Shown in pieces: positions 35,251 through 45,169 of a stretch of 64,000 bases of DNA. The notes beneath the pieces were generated by a model, which saw nothing but the letters and a program-made list of their open reading frames with translations, did no database searches and was not told the DNA's origin. Each line of letters opens with the position of its first letter. Positions within the stretch are counted from its first letter, which is position 1. Made by a program: the position numbers and the translations under genes. The DNA lies in the NCBI RefSeq assembly GCF_014522305.1, contig NZ_CP041982.1, forward strand, positions 1,493,001-1,557,000, given 5' to 3'. Origin of the DNA: Lactobacillus sp. PV034 (GTDB lineage: Bacteria; Bacillota; Bacilli; Lactobacillales; Lactobacillaceae).

Positions 35251-35595
35251 ATGGATCCATTTTCACAATTAACACAATTACAACAGGGATTAGATGCGAT
35301 GACTAAAACCGTGACTGGTCTAAAAAATGATCTTTTAGATGTATTAAAAGAAAATACAGAGCTAAAAGTTGAAAATCAATTATTACGTGAAAAAATTAGT
35401 AAATTAGATAAAAAAGAAAATTCTTCTTCAAAATCTCAAGCTGGTTTAAAGTCGCTGCGTAATATCTATAATTCAGGATATCATATCTGTAACATGTACT
35501 ATGGTTCACATCGTGATGAGGGTGAAGACTGCATGTTTTGCCTAGACATTCTGGATAATTTTGAAAATCATGCTCAAAAACCAAAGAAGGACTAA
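35251..35595 (+). CDS. yabA: Replication initiation-control protein YabA
   Basis: The product has 114 residues with an N-terminal coiled coil (about residues 1-60, rich in Leu/Glu/Lys) and a C-terminal zinc motif (HICNMYYGSHRDEGEDCMFC). YabA binds DnaA and DnaN and prevents over-initiation. The ATG at 35251 is preferred over an in-frame GTG at 35242, because the AGGTAGGTG site spans the earlier codon. It is the usual neighbour of holB and rsmI. Confidence 0.93.
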   Translation: MDPFSQLTQLQQGLDAMTKTVTGLKNDLLDVLKENTELKVENQLLREKISKLDKKENSSSKSQAGLKSLRNIYNSGYHICNMYYGSHRDEGEDCMFCLDILDNFENHAQKPKKD

Positions 35596-35597
35596 TT

Positions 35598-36452
35598 ATG
35601 CAAGTACAAAGTAGTTTTAAAGATGACAAGATTGGTCATCTTTATTTAGTACCTACCCCAATCGGAAATTTAGAAGATATTACTTTAAGAGCAAAAAGAA
35701 TTTTAGCTGAAGCAGATTATGTCGCGGCAGAAGATACTCGCACGAGTGGAATTTTATTAGAAAAAATTGGTGTCCATAATCATATGCTTTCTTTTCACAA
35801 ATATAATTCTAAAGAAAGAGCACCAGAATTGATTAAGCTATTGAAGTCAGGAAAAAACATTGCTGAAATTTCCGATGCAGGGATGCCAGTGATTTCTGAT
35901 CCAGGATATATTTTAGTTCAGGAATGTATCAAAAATGATATTCCAGTTATTCCTTTACCTGGACCATCAGCTTTTGCGACTGCTTTGATTGCTTCGGGCT
36001 TTGATGCGCAACCTTTTACTTACTACGGTTTCTTATCACGTAAAAGTAGTGAGCAAAAAGTATTTTTTGAGAAAATGAATAAAGCACCAGCTACTTCTAT
36101 CTTTTATGAAGCACCACACCGTTTAAAGAAGACTTTAAAAAATCTAGGAGAAGTTTTAAGTCCTGAACGTCAAATTGTCTGTGCGCGAGAATTAACTAAA
36201 ATTCACGAGGAATTTATTCGCGGAAGTGTAAAAGAAGTAATTGATTATTTTGATCAAAATGATCCTCGTGGTGAATTTGTAGTTTTGGTCTCACCAAATG
36301 AAGACCAAGAAGAGACACTTTCATGGCCAGAATTAATTAAACAGGTGGATGAATTAGTCGCACAAGATATTTCTAAAAAGGACGCAATTAAGCAAGTTGC
36401 AAAAGAAAATAAAGTTTCAAAAAATGAGCTTTATGATAAATATCATCAATAA
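35598..36452 (+). CDS. rsmI: 16S rRNA 2'-O-ribose methyltransferase RsmI
   Basis: This 284-residue tetrapyrrole-methylase fold protein has LYLVPTPIGNLEDITLRA (about residues 13-30), AAEDTRTSGILL, SDAGMPVISDPG and PGPSAFATALIASGF. RsmI methylates the ribose of C1402 in 16S rRNA. It starts 2 bases after the yabA stop codon, with AAGGA inside yabA as the ribosome site. It likely ends the tmk-to-rsmI operon; the thioesterase follows 15 bases later. Confidence 0.95.
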   Translation: MQVQSSFKDDKIGHLYLVPTPIGNLEDITLRAKRILAEADYVAAEDTRTSGILLEKIGVHNHMLSFHKYNSKERAPELIKLLKSGKNIAEISDAGMPVISDPGYILVQECIKNDIPVIPLPGPSAFATALIASGFDAQPFTYYGFLSRKSSEQKVFFEKMNKAPATSIFYEAPHRLKKTLKNLGEVLSPERQIVCARELTKIHEEFIRGSVKEVIDYFDQNDPRGEFVVLVSPNEDQEETLSWPELIKQVDELVAQDISKKDAIKQVAKENKVSKNELYDKYHQ

Positions 36453-36467
36453 TAATGGGGTATTTAA

Positions 36468-37199
36468 ATGTCAGCATATAAAATGAAACATACGGTAACT
36501 TTTTCTGATGCTGATGAGCAAGGAAGAATAAAGTTATCAACATTAGTAAGTTATATGATGGAAACTTCAAATCGTCAGTTAGCACAAGGAAATGCAAGTG
36601 TTGAAGCTTTTATCAAACGTGGTATCGGGTGGGTAGTGTTAGACTATCATTTTGAAATCGAACGTTTACCTAAAGCAAATGAAACAGTAACTTTTTCTGC
36701 TGATGTAGCTGGATATAATCGCTTTTTTGCTTATCGTGATTTTAATGTTACCGATGAAGCCGGTCACGAGATTATTACAGTACATAGCCAATGGGTTATT
36801 CTTGATCTAAAAGAACGCAAAATTAAAGAAGCTGATCCTAAATTAATGGCCAGCTTTAATAATTATGAACTAAAGAAGATGCCTCGTTTTAAGCGAGTAA
36901 GACCCTTGAAAGACTATGAAGAAAAGTATGACCAAAAATATCAGGTAAGATATTATGATTTAGATACTAATCATCATATGACTAATACTAAGTATTTTGA
37001 TTGGATAGTTGATTCTTTACCACGTGACTTTTTAAATAATCATCAACCTAAGATTTTAGATATTTGTTTTAAAAAAGAAATTCATTATGGACAAGATGCA
37101 GTATCACATGTAAAACTAGATACAGAAAAACTTACCTCAAAACATGAAATAGTACATGGTGACGATATTGCTACTTTAGCAGAAATCACTTGGTTATAA
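36468..37199 (+). CDS. Acyl-ACP thioesterase (hotdog fold)
   Basis: This 243-residue member of the bacterial acyl-ACP thioesterase family has two hotdog domains. The segments VTFSDADEQGRIKLSTLVSY and MMETSNRQLA, the substrate-lining GIGWVVLDYHFEIERLP and the second-domain YYDLDTNHHMTNTKYFDW (Asp/Asn/His catalytic network) are typical. It would release fatty acids from acyl carrier protein in the cytosol. It is co-directional with rsmI, and a terminator overlaps its stop codon. Confidence 0.9.
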   Translation: MSAYKMKHTVTFSDADEQGRIKLSTLVSYMMETSNRQLAQGNASVEAFIKRGIGWVVLDYHFEIERLPKANETVTFSADVAGYNRFFAYRDFNVTDEAGHEIITVHSQWVILDLKERKIKEADPKLMASFNNYELKKMPRFKRVRPLKDYEEKYDQKYQVRYYDLDTNHHMTNTKYFDWIVDSLPRDFLNNHQPKILDICFKKEIHYGQDAVSHVKLDTEKLTSKHEIVHGDDIATLAEITWL

Positions 37200-37224
37200 A
37201 GCATGACCTCCGTCATGCTTTTTT
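37199..37224 (+). terminator. Terminator overlapping the thioesterase stop codon
   Basis: AAGCATGAC (37199-37207) pairs with GTCATGCTT (37212-37220), followed by a T run to 37224. The ribosome site of the next gene comes right after it. Confidence 0.88.
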
Positions 37225-37238
37225 GGGAGGATAACTTA

Positions 37239-37754
37239 TTGAATAAAAGAAACCTAACATTAAAAAAAATGGTTTTATTAGCTGTTTTGGTGGCGATAAA
37301 TATTATTCTTCAAAAGATTTCTTTTGGACCAGCTTATTTAAAAGTAGGTTTAGGTTTTCTTGGTCTAACTATCCTTGGCTATTATTTTGGCCCTTTTTGG
37401 GGAGGAATTGGAGCAGGAATCAGTGATTTGGCAATGGCTTCAATTTTTGGAGTTGAAGGTGGCTTTTTTCCTGGATTTACAATTTCGGCAATTATTTCCG
37501 GGGTAATATATGGCTTTTTCTTTTATCAAAAGCCAATCAAAATTTGGCGGATTATTGTAGCGAGTTTGCTAGTTACAATAATTGTTAATCTTTGCCTTAA
37601 TACATATTGGTTACATGTACTTTATGGGTTGAATTTAAGAGCTGCTTTTCTACAGAGAGTTTTAAAAGAATTGATTACACCGTGGATCCAAATGATTGTT
37701 ATTTACCTAGTTTTAAAAGCACTTCAACGTGTTAAAATAGTAGATAAATTCTAA
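37239..37754 (+). CDS. folT: ECF transporter S component, folate type (FolT-like)
   Basis: This 171-residue membrane protein has about six helices. The motifs KMVLLAVLVAINIIL, VGLGFLGLTILGYYFGP and the GGFFPGFTISAIISG segment are typical of FolT-type S components that bind folate and dock on the shared EcfAA'T module. TTG at 37239 follows GGGAGG (37225-37230) 8 bases away. The frame is open back to 37203, but that lies in a terminator. The substrate is called from family resemblance; another vitamin is possible. Confidence 0.82.
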   Translation: MNKRNLTLKKMVLLAVLVAINIILQKISFGPAYLKVGLGFLGLTILGYYFGPFWGGIGAGISDLAMASIFGVEGGFFPGFTISAIISGVIYGFFFYQKPIKIWRIIVASLLVTIIVNLCLNTYWLHVLYGLNLRAAFLQRVLKELITPWIQMIVIYLVLKALQRVKIVDKF

Positions 37755-37770
37755 AAAGAAAGAATGTATT

Positions 37771-38514
37771 ATGAAAGTATTAAGTATAACAACGGCAACA
37801 AACCATCTTAGTGTTGCCCTGACTGATGGTCAAAAAGTGATTGCAGAAAAAAATGAAGAAGATCAAAGAAATCATAGTGAACATTTAGATCCTATGATTA
37901 CTGAAATCTTAAAAGAAAATAATCTTAAACTAGCTGATATTGATCGCTTTGCTGTGGCTCAAGGCCCTGGTTCTTATACCGGGTTAAGAATTGGAGTCAC
38001 AACTGCCAAAATGTTTAGTTCGATTTTACAAAAAGACTTAGTAGGGATATCAACTTTAGCCGCATTAGCAAAGGGTATTGAACAAAGTCAAGCCGTTATT
38101 GTCGCAGAAATTGATGCTCGTAATAATAATTTCTTTGCTGGTGCCTATGTTCAAGATGAAACAGGACTGAAAAACGTTGTTCCTGATGGTCATTATCATT
38201 TAGATGAACTTTTAAAACTCGTCAAAGAACAAGCTGAGCATACTCAAAAACAAATTGTTTTTGTTGGTAGTGAAATGGAAGCTTATAATGAGCAGTTGAA
38301 GCAGCAGGTAGCCGGATTTAATTATCAACAAGTTACAGGGGATGTTAATCAAGTTCATGCCAAAAATATTGGCTTCTTAGCTGAAAATGCTCCAGTGATT
38401 GATCCTGACAAAATGGTTCCAAAGTATTTACGACGCACGCAGGCAGAATTAGATTGGCATAAAAAGACAGGGAAGGCATATGGCTCTGATAGCGACTATG
38501 TTGAAGAAGTTTAA
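37771..38514 (+). CDS. tsaB: tRNA t6A biosynthesis protein TsaB
   Basis: The product has 247 residues of ASKHA fold, the catalytically inactive partner of TsaD. It begins MKVLSITTATNHLSVALTDG, and the motif QGPGSYTGLRIGVTTAKM (about residues 68-85) is the family signature. With TsaD, TsaE and TsaC it makes N6-threonylcarbamoyladenosine in tRNAs reading ANN codons. The 3' end overlaps rimI by 35 bases, and the tsaB-rimI-tsaD order is the usual one. Confidence 0.95.
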   Translation: MKVLSITTATNHLSVALTDGQKVIAEKNEEDQRNHSEHLDPMITEILKENNLKLADIDRFAVAQGPGSYTGLRIGVTTAKMFSSILQKDLVGISTLAALAKGIEQSQAVIVAEIDARNNNFFAGAYVQDETGLKNVVPDGHYHLDELLKLVKEQAEHTQKQIVFVGSEMEAYNEQLKQQVAGFNYQQVTGDVNQVHAKNIGFLAENAPVIDPDKMVPKYLRRTQAELDWHKKTGKAYGSDSDYVEEV

Positions 38515-39058
38515 CTACTTCTTTCATCAGCCAGAAATTGATCTCTCTTTTCCTTCATATGCTTTAAGGATTAATGGTCAAACATTACAAATTATGAAGG
38601 CAAGTGATGAAAATATTGCAGATCTTTTGGTTTTAGAAGAACAAGTTTATTCTGGAAAAACTCCATGGAATAAGTTCTCTTTTAAAAGTGAATTACAAAA
38701 GCATTCTAATTCTATTTATTTAGTAGTGTACGAAAGTTCGACTTTGGTGGCTTTCGTAGGAATGAGAATGCAGGCCCAAGAAGGACATATCACTAATATT
38801 GCGGTCAAGCCTGCTTATCAACATCAAGGAATTGGGACTTATTTGTTGAATACAATGATTGAACTTGCGCGCAAGAATCATGCTGTCCAAATGACCTTAG
38901 AAGTTAGAGTAGATAATGATAATGCCAAAAATGTATATCAGGGGCTGGGATTTAAACCCAATTTTGTTAGAAAAAATTACTATGCTAGTGAACATGTCGA
39001 TGCACTAAGTATGATTAAAAAATTAACTGATCAGGAAGGAGAAAAAGTAGTAAATTGA
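38480..39058 (+). CDS. rimI: Ribosomal protein S18 alanine N-acetyltransferase RimI
   Basis: This 192-residue GNAT acetyltransferase has the CoA-binding motif [18 protein letters not shown] (about residues 110-127) and the following [17 protein letters not shown] motif. RimI acetylates the N-terminus of S18; Firmicutes homologs often sit between tsaB and tsaD, as here. The start ATG 38480 overlaps tsaB. A second in-frame ATG at 38498 (MLKKFNYFF) is possible, but it lacks a clear ribosome site. The N-terminal extension of about 45 residues before the GNAT domain is longer than in E. coli. Confidence 0.9.
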   Translation: MALIATMLKKFNYFFHQPEIDLSFPSYALRINGQTLQIMKASDENIADLLVLEEQVYSGKTPWNKFSFKSELQKHSNSIYLVVYESSTLVAFVGMRMQAQEGHITNIAVKPAYQHQGIGTYLLNTMIELARKNHAVQMTLEVRVDNDNAKNVYQGLGFKPNFVRKNYYASEHVDALSMIKKLTDQEGEKVVN

Positions 39059-40104
39059 CTGAGAAAAAAGATATCCGTATTTTAGCTTTTGAAAGTTCTT
39101 GTGATGAGACATCAACTGCAGTTATTAAAAATGGTCAAGAAATCGAGAGTTTAATCGTTGCCACTCAAATTAAGAGTCATCAGCGTTTTGGTGGAGTTGT
39201 ACCTGAAGTAGCAAGCCGTCATCATATTGAGGTAATTACCCAAATTACTAAAGAAGCTTTAGCACAGGCAAATAAAAATTGGGATGATATTGATGCGATT
39301 GCAGTTACCTATGGTCCAGGACTGGCTGGTGCTTTGTTAGTCGGAGTCAGTGCTGCCAAGGCTACTTCAATGGCAACTGGAATTCCGCTAATTGGCGTTG
39401 ATCACATTATGGGGCATATTATGGCAGCGCAATTAAAAGATGAAATTGAGTATCCCGCTTTTGCATTGCAAGTCTCTGGTGGGCATACTGAAATTGTTTT
39501 GCTAAAAGATCCAACTCATTTTGAGATCATTGGTGATACACGTGATGATGCAGCTGGAGAAGCTTACGATAAAATTGGACGAGTTCTCGGAGTAAATTAT
39601 CCAGCAGGAAAAACAATTGATCAGTGGGCTCATAAGGGAAAAGATACATTTAATTTCCCAAGAGCAATGATAGATAGTGATGATTATGACTTTTCATTTT
39701 CTGGGTTAAAGAGTGCTTTTATCAATACTTGCCACCATGCAGATCAAATTCATCAAGAATTAAATAAATATGATTTAGCTGCCAGCTTTCAAGCAGCAGT
39801 CATTGACGTGCTAGCAACAAAAACTATCCGAGCAATCAAAGAATATCAACCTAAAACTTTTATTCTTGGTGGTGGGGTTGCTGCAAATCAAGGACTGCGT
39901 GATCGCTTAAATAAAGAAATTGAAAATATCCCAGTTGGACAAAGACCAAAAGTTATCTTACCTGAGCTTAAATTATGTGGTGATAATGCAGCGATGATCG
40001 GTGCTGCTGCATATAATTTGTATCAAAAAAATAAGTTTAGTGATGAACATTTAAATGCTGATCCATCACTGGAATTACCTTATGCCGATCACATGTTAAG
40101 TTAG
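39055..40104 (+). CDS. tsaD: tRNA N6-adenosine threonylcarbamoyltransferase TsaD
   Basis: This 349-residue ASKHA-fold metalloenzyme has the catalytic His motif HHIEV and the metal site IMGHIMAAQ, plus [10 protein letters not shown] and [12 protein letters not shown]. It transfers the threonylcarbamoyl group to A37 of tRNA. It begins at TTG 39055, overlapping the rimI stop codon (AAATTGACTGAG), with GGAGAAAAAG upstream. It completes the tsaB-rimI-tsaD operon, which ends in a terminator. Confidence 0.96.
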   Translation: MTEKKDIRILAFESSCDETSTAVIKNGQEIESLIVATQIKSHQRFGGVVPEVASRHHIEVITQITKEALAQANKNWDDIDAIAVTYGPGLAGALLVGVSAAKATSMATGIPLIGVDHIMGHIMAAQLKDEIEYPAFALQVSGGHTEIVLLKDPTHFEIIGDTRDDAAGEAYDKIGRVLGVNYPAGKTIDQWAHKGKDTFNFPRAMIDSDDYDFSFSGLKSAFINTCHHADQIHQELNKYDLAASFQAAVIDVLATKTIRAIKEYQPKTFILGGGVAANQGLRDRLNKEIENIPVGQRPKVILPELKLCGDNAAMIGAAAYNLYQKNKFSDEHLNADPSLELPYADHMLS

Positions 40105-40106
40105 TC

Positions 40107-40142
40107 AAAAGAGTTTCTATTTAAAATAGAGACTCTTTTTTT
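40107..40142 (+). terminator. Terminator after tsaD
   Basis: AAAAGAGTTTCTAT (40107-40120) pairs with ATAGAGACTCTTTT (40126-40139) with one G-T pair, followed by TTT. Confidence 0.9.
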
Positions 40143-40216
40143 AACAATTTATAAAGTTAAAGTTTATAATAAAGTTGAAAAGAAAGTGGAAGCGCTTTTT
40201 AGGAGGCTATATTATT

Positions 40217-40849
40217 ATGGATAATGATGAAAAAGAACAAAAATTAGGCTATTGGAGATGGATGGTAGAATCATGGCGTCGACCAATGGGGATGGAAAGC
40301 AATGCCAGTCATGGCTATGGAATTTGGACCTTAATTTGGGAAGACATTATTTTATTCTGGGGTTTTGAAGTAGCTGGTGCAAGTATTATTGATGCTGCTT
40401 TTCCTGGTGTAATTGCCCAACAATTAAGCACAGAAGTGAATAAGTTCTTATTTAGTTTAATGGTTCTAATTTTCTGTTTCCAAATTGTGACTGTCCTTTG
40501 CTCAATGGTTGGTCATTTGTTTGTCTTTGGTTCTGGTTCAATTGGAAACTTTTGGAGCTATTTTAATAAAATAATGCAAGCAAGTAACTGGAATATTTGG
40601 ATTTCAATTGTTGCATTCATTAGTTTATTGTTCACTTCCAACATGGGCTTTGTTGTGGTAGGATACCGTCTAACATTACTATTTTGTGCTTTCTTTGGTT
40701 TAGCAGCATTTGTAAATGTATTGCGTGGTGAACCACAAGATAAGCCAGTTAAGCACGATACATTTTATGGCGCTTTAATTTATGTAGTACTCTTAAGTTT
40801 TGCTTATGCAATCTTAATTGCACTATTTAGATTCGTTTTAAGCTTCTAG
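40217..40849 (+). CDS. Membrane protein of unknown function, about five helices
   Basis: This 210-residue membrane protein begins MDNDEKEQKLGYWRWMVESWRRP and has hydrophobic stretches near residues 40, 85, 130, 155 and 190. The N-terminal WRWMVESWRRPMGM motif is unusual and may lie at the membrane surface. No transporter or enzyme motif is recognised. ATG 40217 follows AGGAGG (40201-40206). The frame runs back to 40175, but without a better site. It is monocistronic, with a strong terminator on each side. Confidence 0.8.
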   Translation: MDNDEKEQKLGYWRWMVESWRRPMGMESNASHGYGIWTLIWEDIILFWGFEVAGASIIDAAFPGVIAQQLSTEVNKFLFSLMVLIFCFQIVTVLCSMVGHLFVFGSGSIGNFWSYFNKIMQASNWNIWISIVAFISLLFTSNMGFVVVGYRLTLLFCAFFGLAAFVNVLRGEPQDKPVKHDTFYGALIYVVLLSFAYAILIALFRFVLSF

Positions 40850-40872
40850 ATTAATTAATTAATGATTTGAGT

Positions 40873-40908
40873 AAAAAGAGTTATCCTTTGTAAAGGATAG
40901 CTCTTTTT
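40873..40908 (+). terminator. Terminator after the membrane protein gene
   Basis: AAAAAGAGTTATCCTTT (40873-40889) pairs with AAAGGATAGCTCTTTTT (40892-40908) with one G-T pair. Confidence 0.92.
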
Positions 40909-41046
40909 AATGTTCGTGTTTTAATAATTTATTTATATAAATACTATTTTGATTAAAAATTATTCCAAAAATATGAACTTTGTAGATACATAATTAAAAT
41001 AATGTTCGTAAAGTGTGTTGACTTAATTAACTCATCTTGCTACACT
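40909..41046 (+). promoter_or_regulatory. purA promoter with two PurBox-like motifs
   Basis: The promoter is TTGACT (41018-41023), 17 bases, TACACT (41041-41046). AATGTTCG, the complement of the CGAACATT core of Gram-positive PurBoxes, occurs at 40909-40916 and at 41001-41008, the second just upstream of the -35 box. Both lie in the same orientation, about 92 bases apart. This suggests PurR control; strength and direction are inferred. Confidence 0.6.
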
Positions 41047-41081
41047 AGAAGTCGGTTTTAAAAATAGTTTTTATGAGGTGA

Positions 41082-42377
<1,296 letters not shown>

Positions 42378-42380
42378 TAA

Positions 42381-43676
42381 ATGCTTGAACGTTATACTCG
42401 CCCAGAAATGGGCAAAGTTTGGACAGATAAGAATCGTTATAATGCTTGGTTAAAGGTAGAAGTTGCTGCAACTAATGCTTGGGCAGAACTCGGTGAAGTA
42501 CCAGTAGAAGATGCTAAAAAAATTGCTGAAAATGCTAGTTTCACTCCAGAAAGAGTAGCTGAATTAGAAGCAATTACTCACCATGATGTTGTTGCCTTTA
42601 CTCGGACAGTTTCTGAAAGTCTTGGTGAAGAAAAGAAATGGGTTCACTTCGGCTTAACTTCTACTGATGTCGTAGATACGGCTCAGGGTGTTCTTTTAAA
42701 AGAAGCTGATGAAATAATTCGTAAAGATTTGGCTGAGCTGAAAGATACTATTGCGCAAAAAGCTCGAAAATATAAAAATACTGTTATGATGGGACGTACT
42801 CACGGAGTACAAGCTGAACCAACTACTTTTGGCTTGAAGCTTGCACGTTGGTATACAGAACTTGAACGTGACATTGATCGTTTTGAACATGCAGCTAAAG
42901 GCGTAGAATCGGGCAAGATCTCTGGAGCAGTTGGAACTTTTGCTAATGTCCCTCCAGAAGTTGAAACAAGTGTCTTAAAGCAGTTAGGTTTGAATCAACA
43001 ACCTGTTACTTCACAAGTCTTACCACGAGATTTGCATGCTGAATATATTGCAATGCTGGCTTTAATTGCAACGAGTATTGAAAACTGGGCTACTGAAATT
43101 CGTTCCTTGCAAAGATCAGAAATTCATGAAGTTGAAGAGCACTTTAGAGCGGGTCAAAAAGGTTCTTCAGCAATGCCGCATAAACGTAATCCTATTGGTT
43201 CCGAAAATTTATGTGGAATGGCACGTGTGGTTCGTGGAAATATTGTAGCAGCCTATGAAGATGTATCATTATGGCATGAACGCGATATTTCTCATTCAAG
43301 TGCGGAACGGGTAATTTTACCCGATACTACAATTGCAATCGATTATATGCTTCACCGGTTTAATAATATCTTGTCTAATTTGGATGTCTTTCCGGAAACA
43401 ATGCTCAAGAATATGGATCGTACTTACGGTTTGATTTATTCTCAACGCGTATTATTAAAATTGATTGATGAAGCAGGTTTATCACGTGAAAAGGCTTATG
43501 ACATGGTTCAAAAGCTTACCGCAAAGTCTTGGAACGAACAGTTACAGTTCAGAGATTTAGTTGAGAACAGCGAAATCATGAATTATTTATCAGAAGCAGA
43601 TATTGATGATGCGTTTGATTATCACTACCATTTACGTCATGTCGATGAAATTTTTGAAAAATGTGGTTTAAATTAG
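42381..43676 (+). CDS. purB: Adenylosuccinate lyase
   Basis: The product has 431 residues of the fumarase/aspartase superfamily. HHDVVAFTR (67-75), FGLTSTDVVDTA, MGRTHGVQAEPTTFGLK and the signature SSAMPHKRNPIGSENLCG are all present, with the last giving the flexible catalytic loop. PurB releases fumarate from adenylosuccinate and from SAICAR. It follows purA directly. AGGATAA/TTATCCT then forms a terminator. Confidence 0.97.
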   Translation: MLERYTRPEMGKVWTDKNRYNAWLKVEVAATNAWAELGEVPVEDAKKIAENASFTPERVAELEAITHHDVVAFTRTVSESLGEEKKWVHFGLTSTDVVDTAQGVLLKEADEIIRKDLAELKDTIAQKARKYKNTVMMGRTHGVQAEPTTFGLKLARWYTELERDIDRFEHAAKGVESGKISGAVGTFANVPPEVETSVLKQLGLNQQPVTSQVLPRDLHAEYIAMLALIATSIENWATEIRSLQRSEIHEVEEHFRAGQKGSSAMPHKRNPIGSENLCGMARVVRGNIVAAYEDVSLWHERDISHSSAERVILPDTTIAIDYMLHRFNNILSNLDVFPETMLKNMDRTYGLIYSQRVLLKLIDEAGLSREKAYDMVQKLTAKSWNEQLQFRDLVENSEIMNYLSEADIDDAFDYHYHLRHVDEIFEKCGLN

Positions 43677-43704
43677 GATAAAGTTGAAAGACTTATCCTT
43701 TTTT
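43675..43704 (+). terminator. Terminator after purB
   Basis: AGGATAA (43675-43681) pairs with TTATCCT (43693-43699), followed by TTTTT. Confidence 0.8.
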
Positions 43705-43778
43705 ATTGCACTAAATAATGAAAAAGGAATAAAATTAAATCATTAGTGTTAATTTTTATAAAGTGGGTAGAGAAATAT

Positions 43779-45125
43779 ATGGTAAAAACAGCAAAACAAA
43801 TTTTGCACAAGCCTTTTACTTCTAAAATTACTTATATCTTATTTGGGGCAATTGCAACGGGACTGGGAACAGGATTCGTTGTCAGCGTTTTTCGCTGGAT
43901 CATTGACCGGACAATGGAAGGATTATTTATTATTTATCCTGTGATGAAGCACAATCTCTGGTTTCTGTTACCTTATATAGCATTGATGTTTGTCGTTTGT
44001 TGGTTAATCGCTATTGTCATTAAGCCCCAAATCAAGAATTTAGTGGGATCAGGTGTACCTCAAATTGAAGCGGTATTTTTAAAAGAAAATAAAATGCCGT
44101 GGTGGTCAATTTTGTGGCGCAAGTTCATTGGTGGCTTATTAGCTATTTGTCCTGGATTAATGCTTGGACGAGAGGGTCCATGTATTGAAATGGGTGCCAT
44201 GATTGGTCAAGGAATAGAAAAAAACTTAATTCATACAAAAAGTGAGATCCGCCAGCAATTGCTATTTCAATGTGGTATTGCTGCTGGCTTATCAGCTGCA
44301 TTTTCTGCACCATTAGCAGGAGTTTTATTCTTAGTAGAAGAAATTACTTTTAGCTTTACTCCTCTTGAAGTAATTGCGGCCTTAATTGCAAGTTTTTGTT
44401 CTGATTGGGTTACTTTGCTATTCTTTGGTACTACTCCATGTCTTTACTTACCAGTAAATGGTCCACTTCCTTTGAAATATTACTGGATAATCTTAGTTCT
44501 AGGAGTAGTATTAGGCTTATTTGGATATGTTTATCAATATTGTTTATTGAGCTTAAGACCTATTTATAGCAAAATAACTAAACTCACTAAGCTACCCAAT
44601 GTTTACCACAGTATCATTCCCTTACTATTAATTATTCCCGTGGGTTTATGGGATGCAAAAATACTTGGTGGATCGCATGTTTTCATTAGTAGCTTATCTA
44701 ATGCTAAATTTATGCATACAATGTTTGATAGTTCCTGGGAAATAATTTTTCTTCCCCTTGTGTTCTTTGTGGTGAGATTTATTTATTCAATGATTTCATA
44801 TGGTAGTTCAGTTCCTGGTGGTATTTTTATGCCAATTTTAGCTTTGGGTGCTATTTTAGGTGCTTTTGCTGCTACTTCACTCATCCATATGAATTTATTG
44901 TCTACTAATTATTATCCACATTTAATCGTAATTTCAATGGCTGCTTATTTTGGCTCAATTGAAAAAGCTCCGTTTACAGCAATTTTATTATTGACTGAAA
45001 TGGTCGGAAGTGTGGAACAAATTTTGCCAATGGTAATTGCAACCTTCATTTCTTACTATGTAGTTGATTTACTAGGTGGTCGTCCAATTTACGAAGCATT
45101 ACGCTTACAAATGAATTACAAATAA
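43779..45125 (+). CDS. ClC-family chloride channel or Cl-/H+ antiporter
   Basis: This 448-residue membrane protein has all three ClC anion-site motifs: GSGVPQIEAVFL, GREGPCIEMGAMIGQG (with the gating Glu in GREGP) and PGGIFMPILALGAILGAF. The last third includes the helix Q/R region with ending YYVVDLLGGRPIYEALRLQ. It is a dimer in the cytoplasmic membrane in known members. I choose ATG 43779 after GGGTAGAGAAATAT, although the frame is open back to a GTG at 43746. The proton Glu seems absent at the usual site, so I do not decide between channel and antiporter. Confidence 0.9.
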   Translation: MVKTAKQILHKPFTSKITYILFGAIATGLGTGFVVSVFRWIIDRTMEGLFIIYPVMKHNLWFLLPYIALMFVVCWLIAIVIKPQIKNLVGSGVPQIEAVFLKENKMPWWSILWRKFIGGLLAICPGLMLGREGPCIEMGAMIGQGIEKNLIHTKSEIRQQLLFQCGIAAGLSAAFSAPLAGVLFLVEEITFSFTPLEVIAALIASFCSDWVTLLFFGTTPCLYLPVNGPLPLKYYWIILVLGVVLGLFGYVYQYCLLSLRPIYSKITKLTKLPNVYHSIIPLLLIIPVGLWDAKILGGSHVFISSLSNAKFMHTMFDSSWEIIFLPLVFFVVRFIYSMISYGSSVPGGIFMPILALGAILGAFAATSLIHMNLLSTNYYPHLIVISMAAYFGSIEKAPFTAILLLTEMVGSVEQILPMVIATFISYYVVDLLGGRPIYEALRLQMNYK

Positions 45126-45169
45126 AAAGAGTTTAAGTCATGATAAAGTTCATGACTTAAACTCTTTTT
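45124..45169. terminator. Bidirectional terminator between ClC and ABC-F genes
   Basis: A 20-bp perfect stem (45124-45143 with 45150-45169) around a 6-base loop, with A/T runs on both sides. It serves the two convergent genes. Confidence 0.95.
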
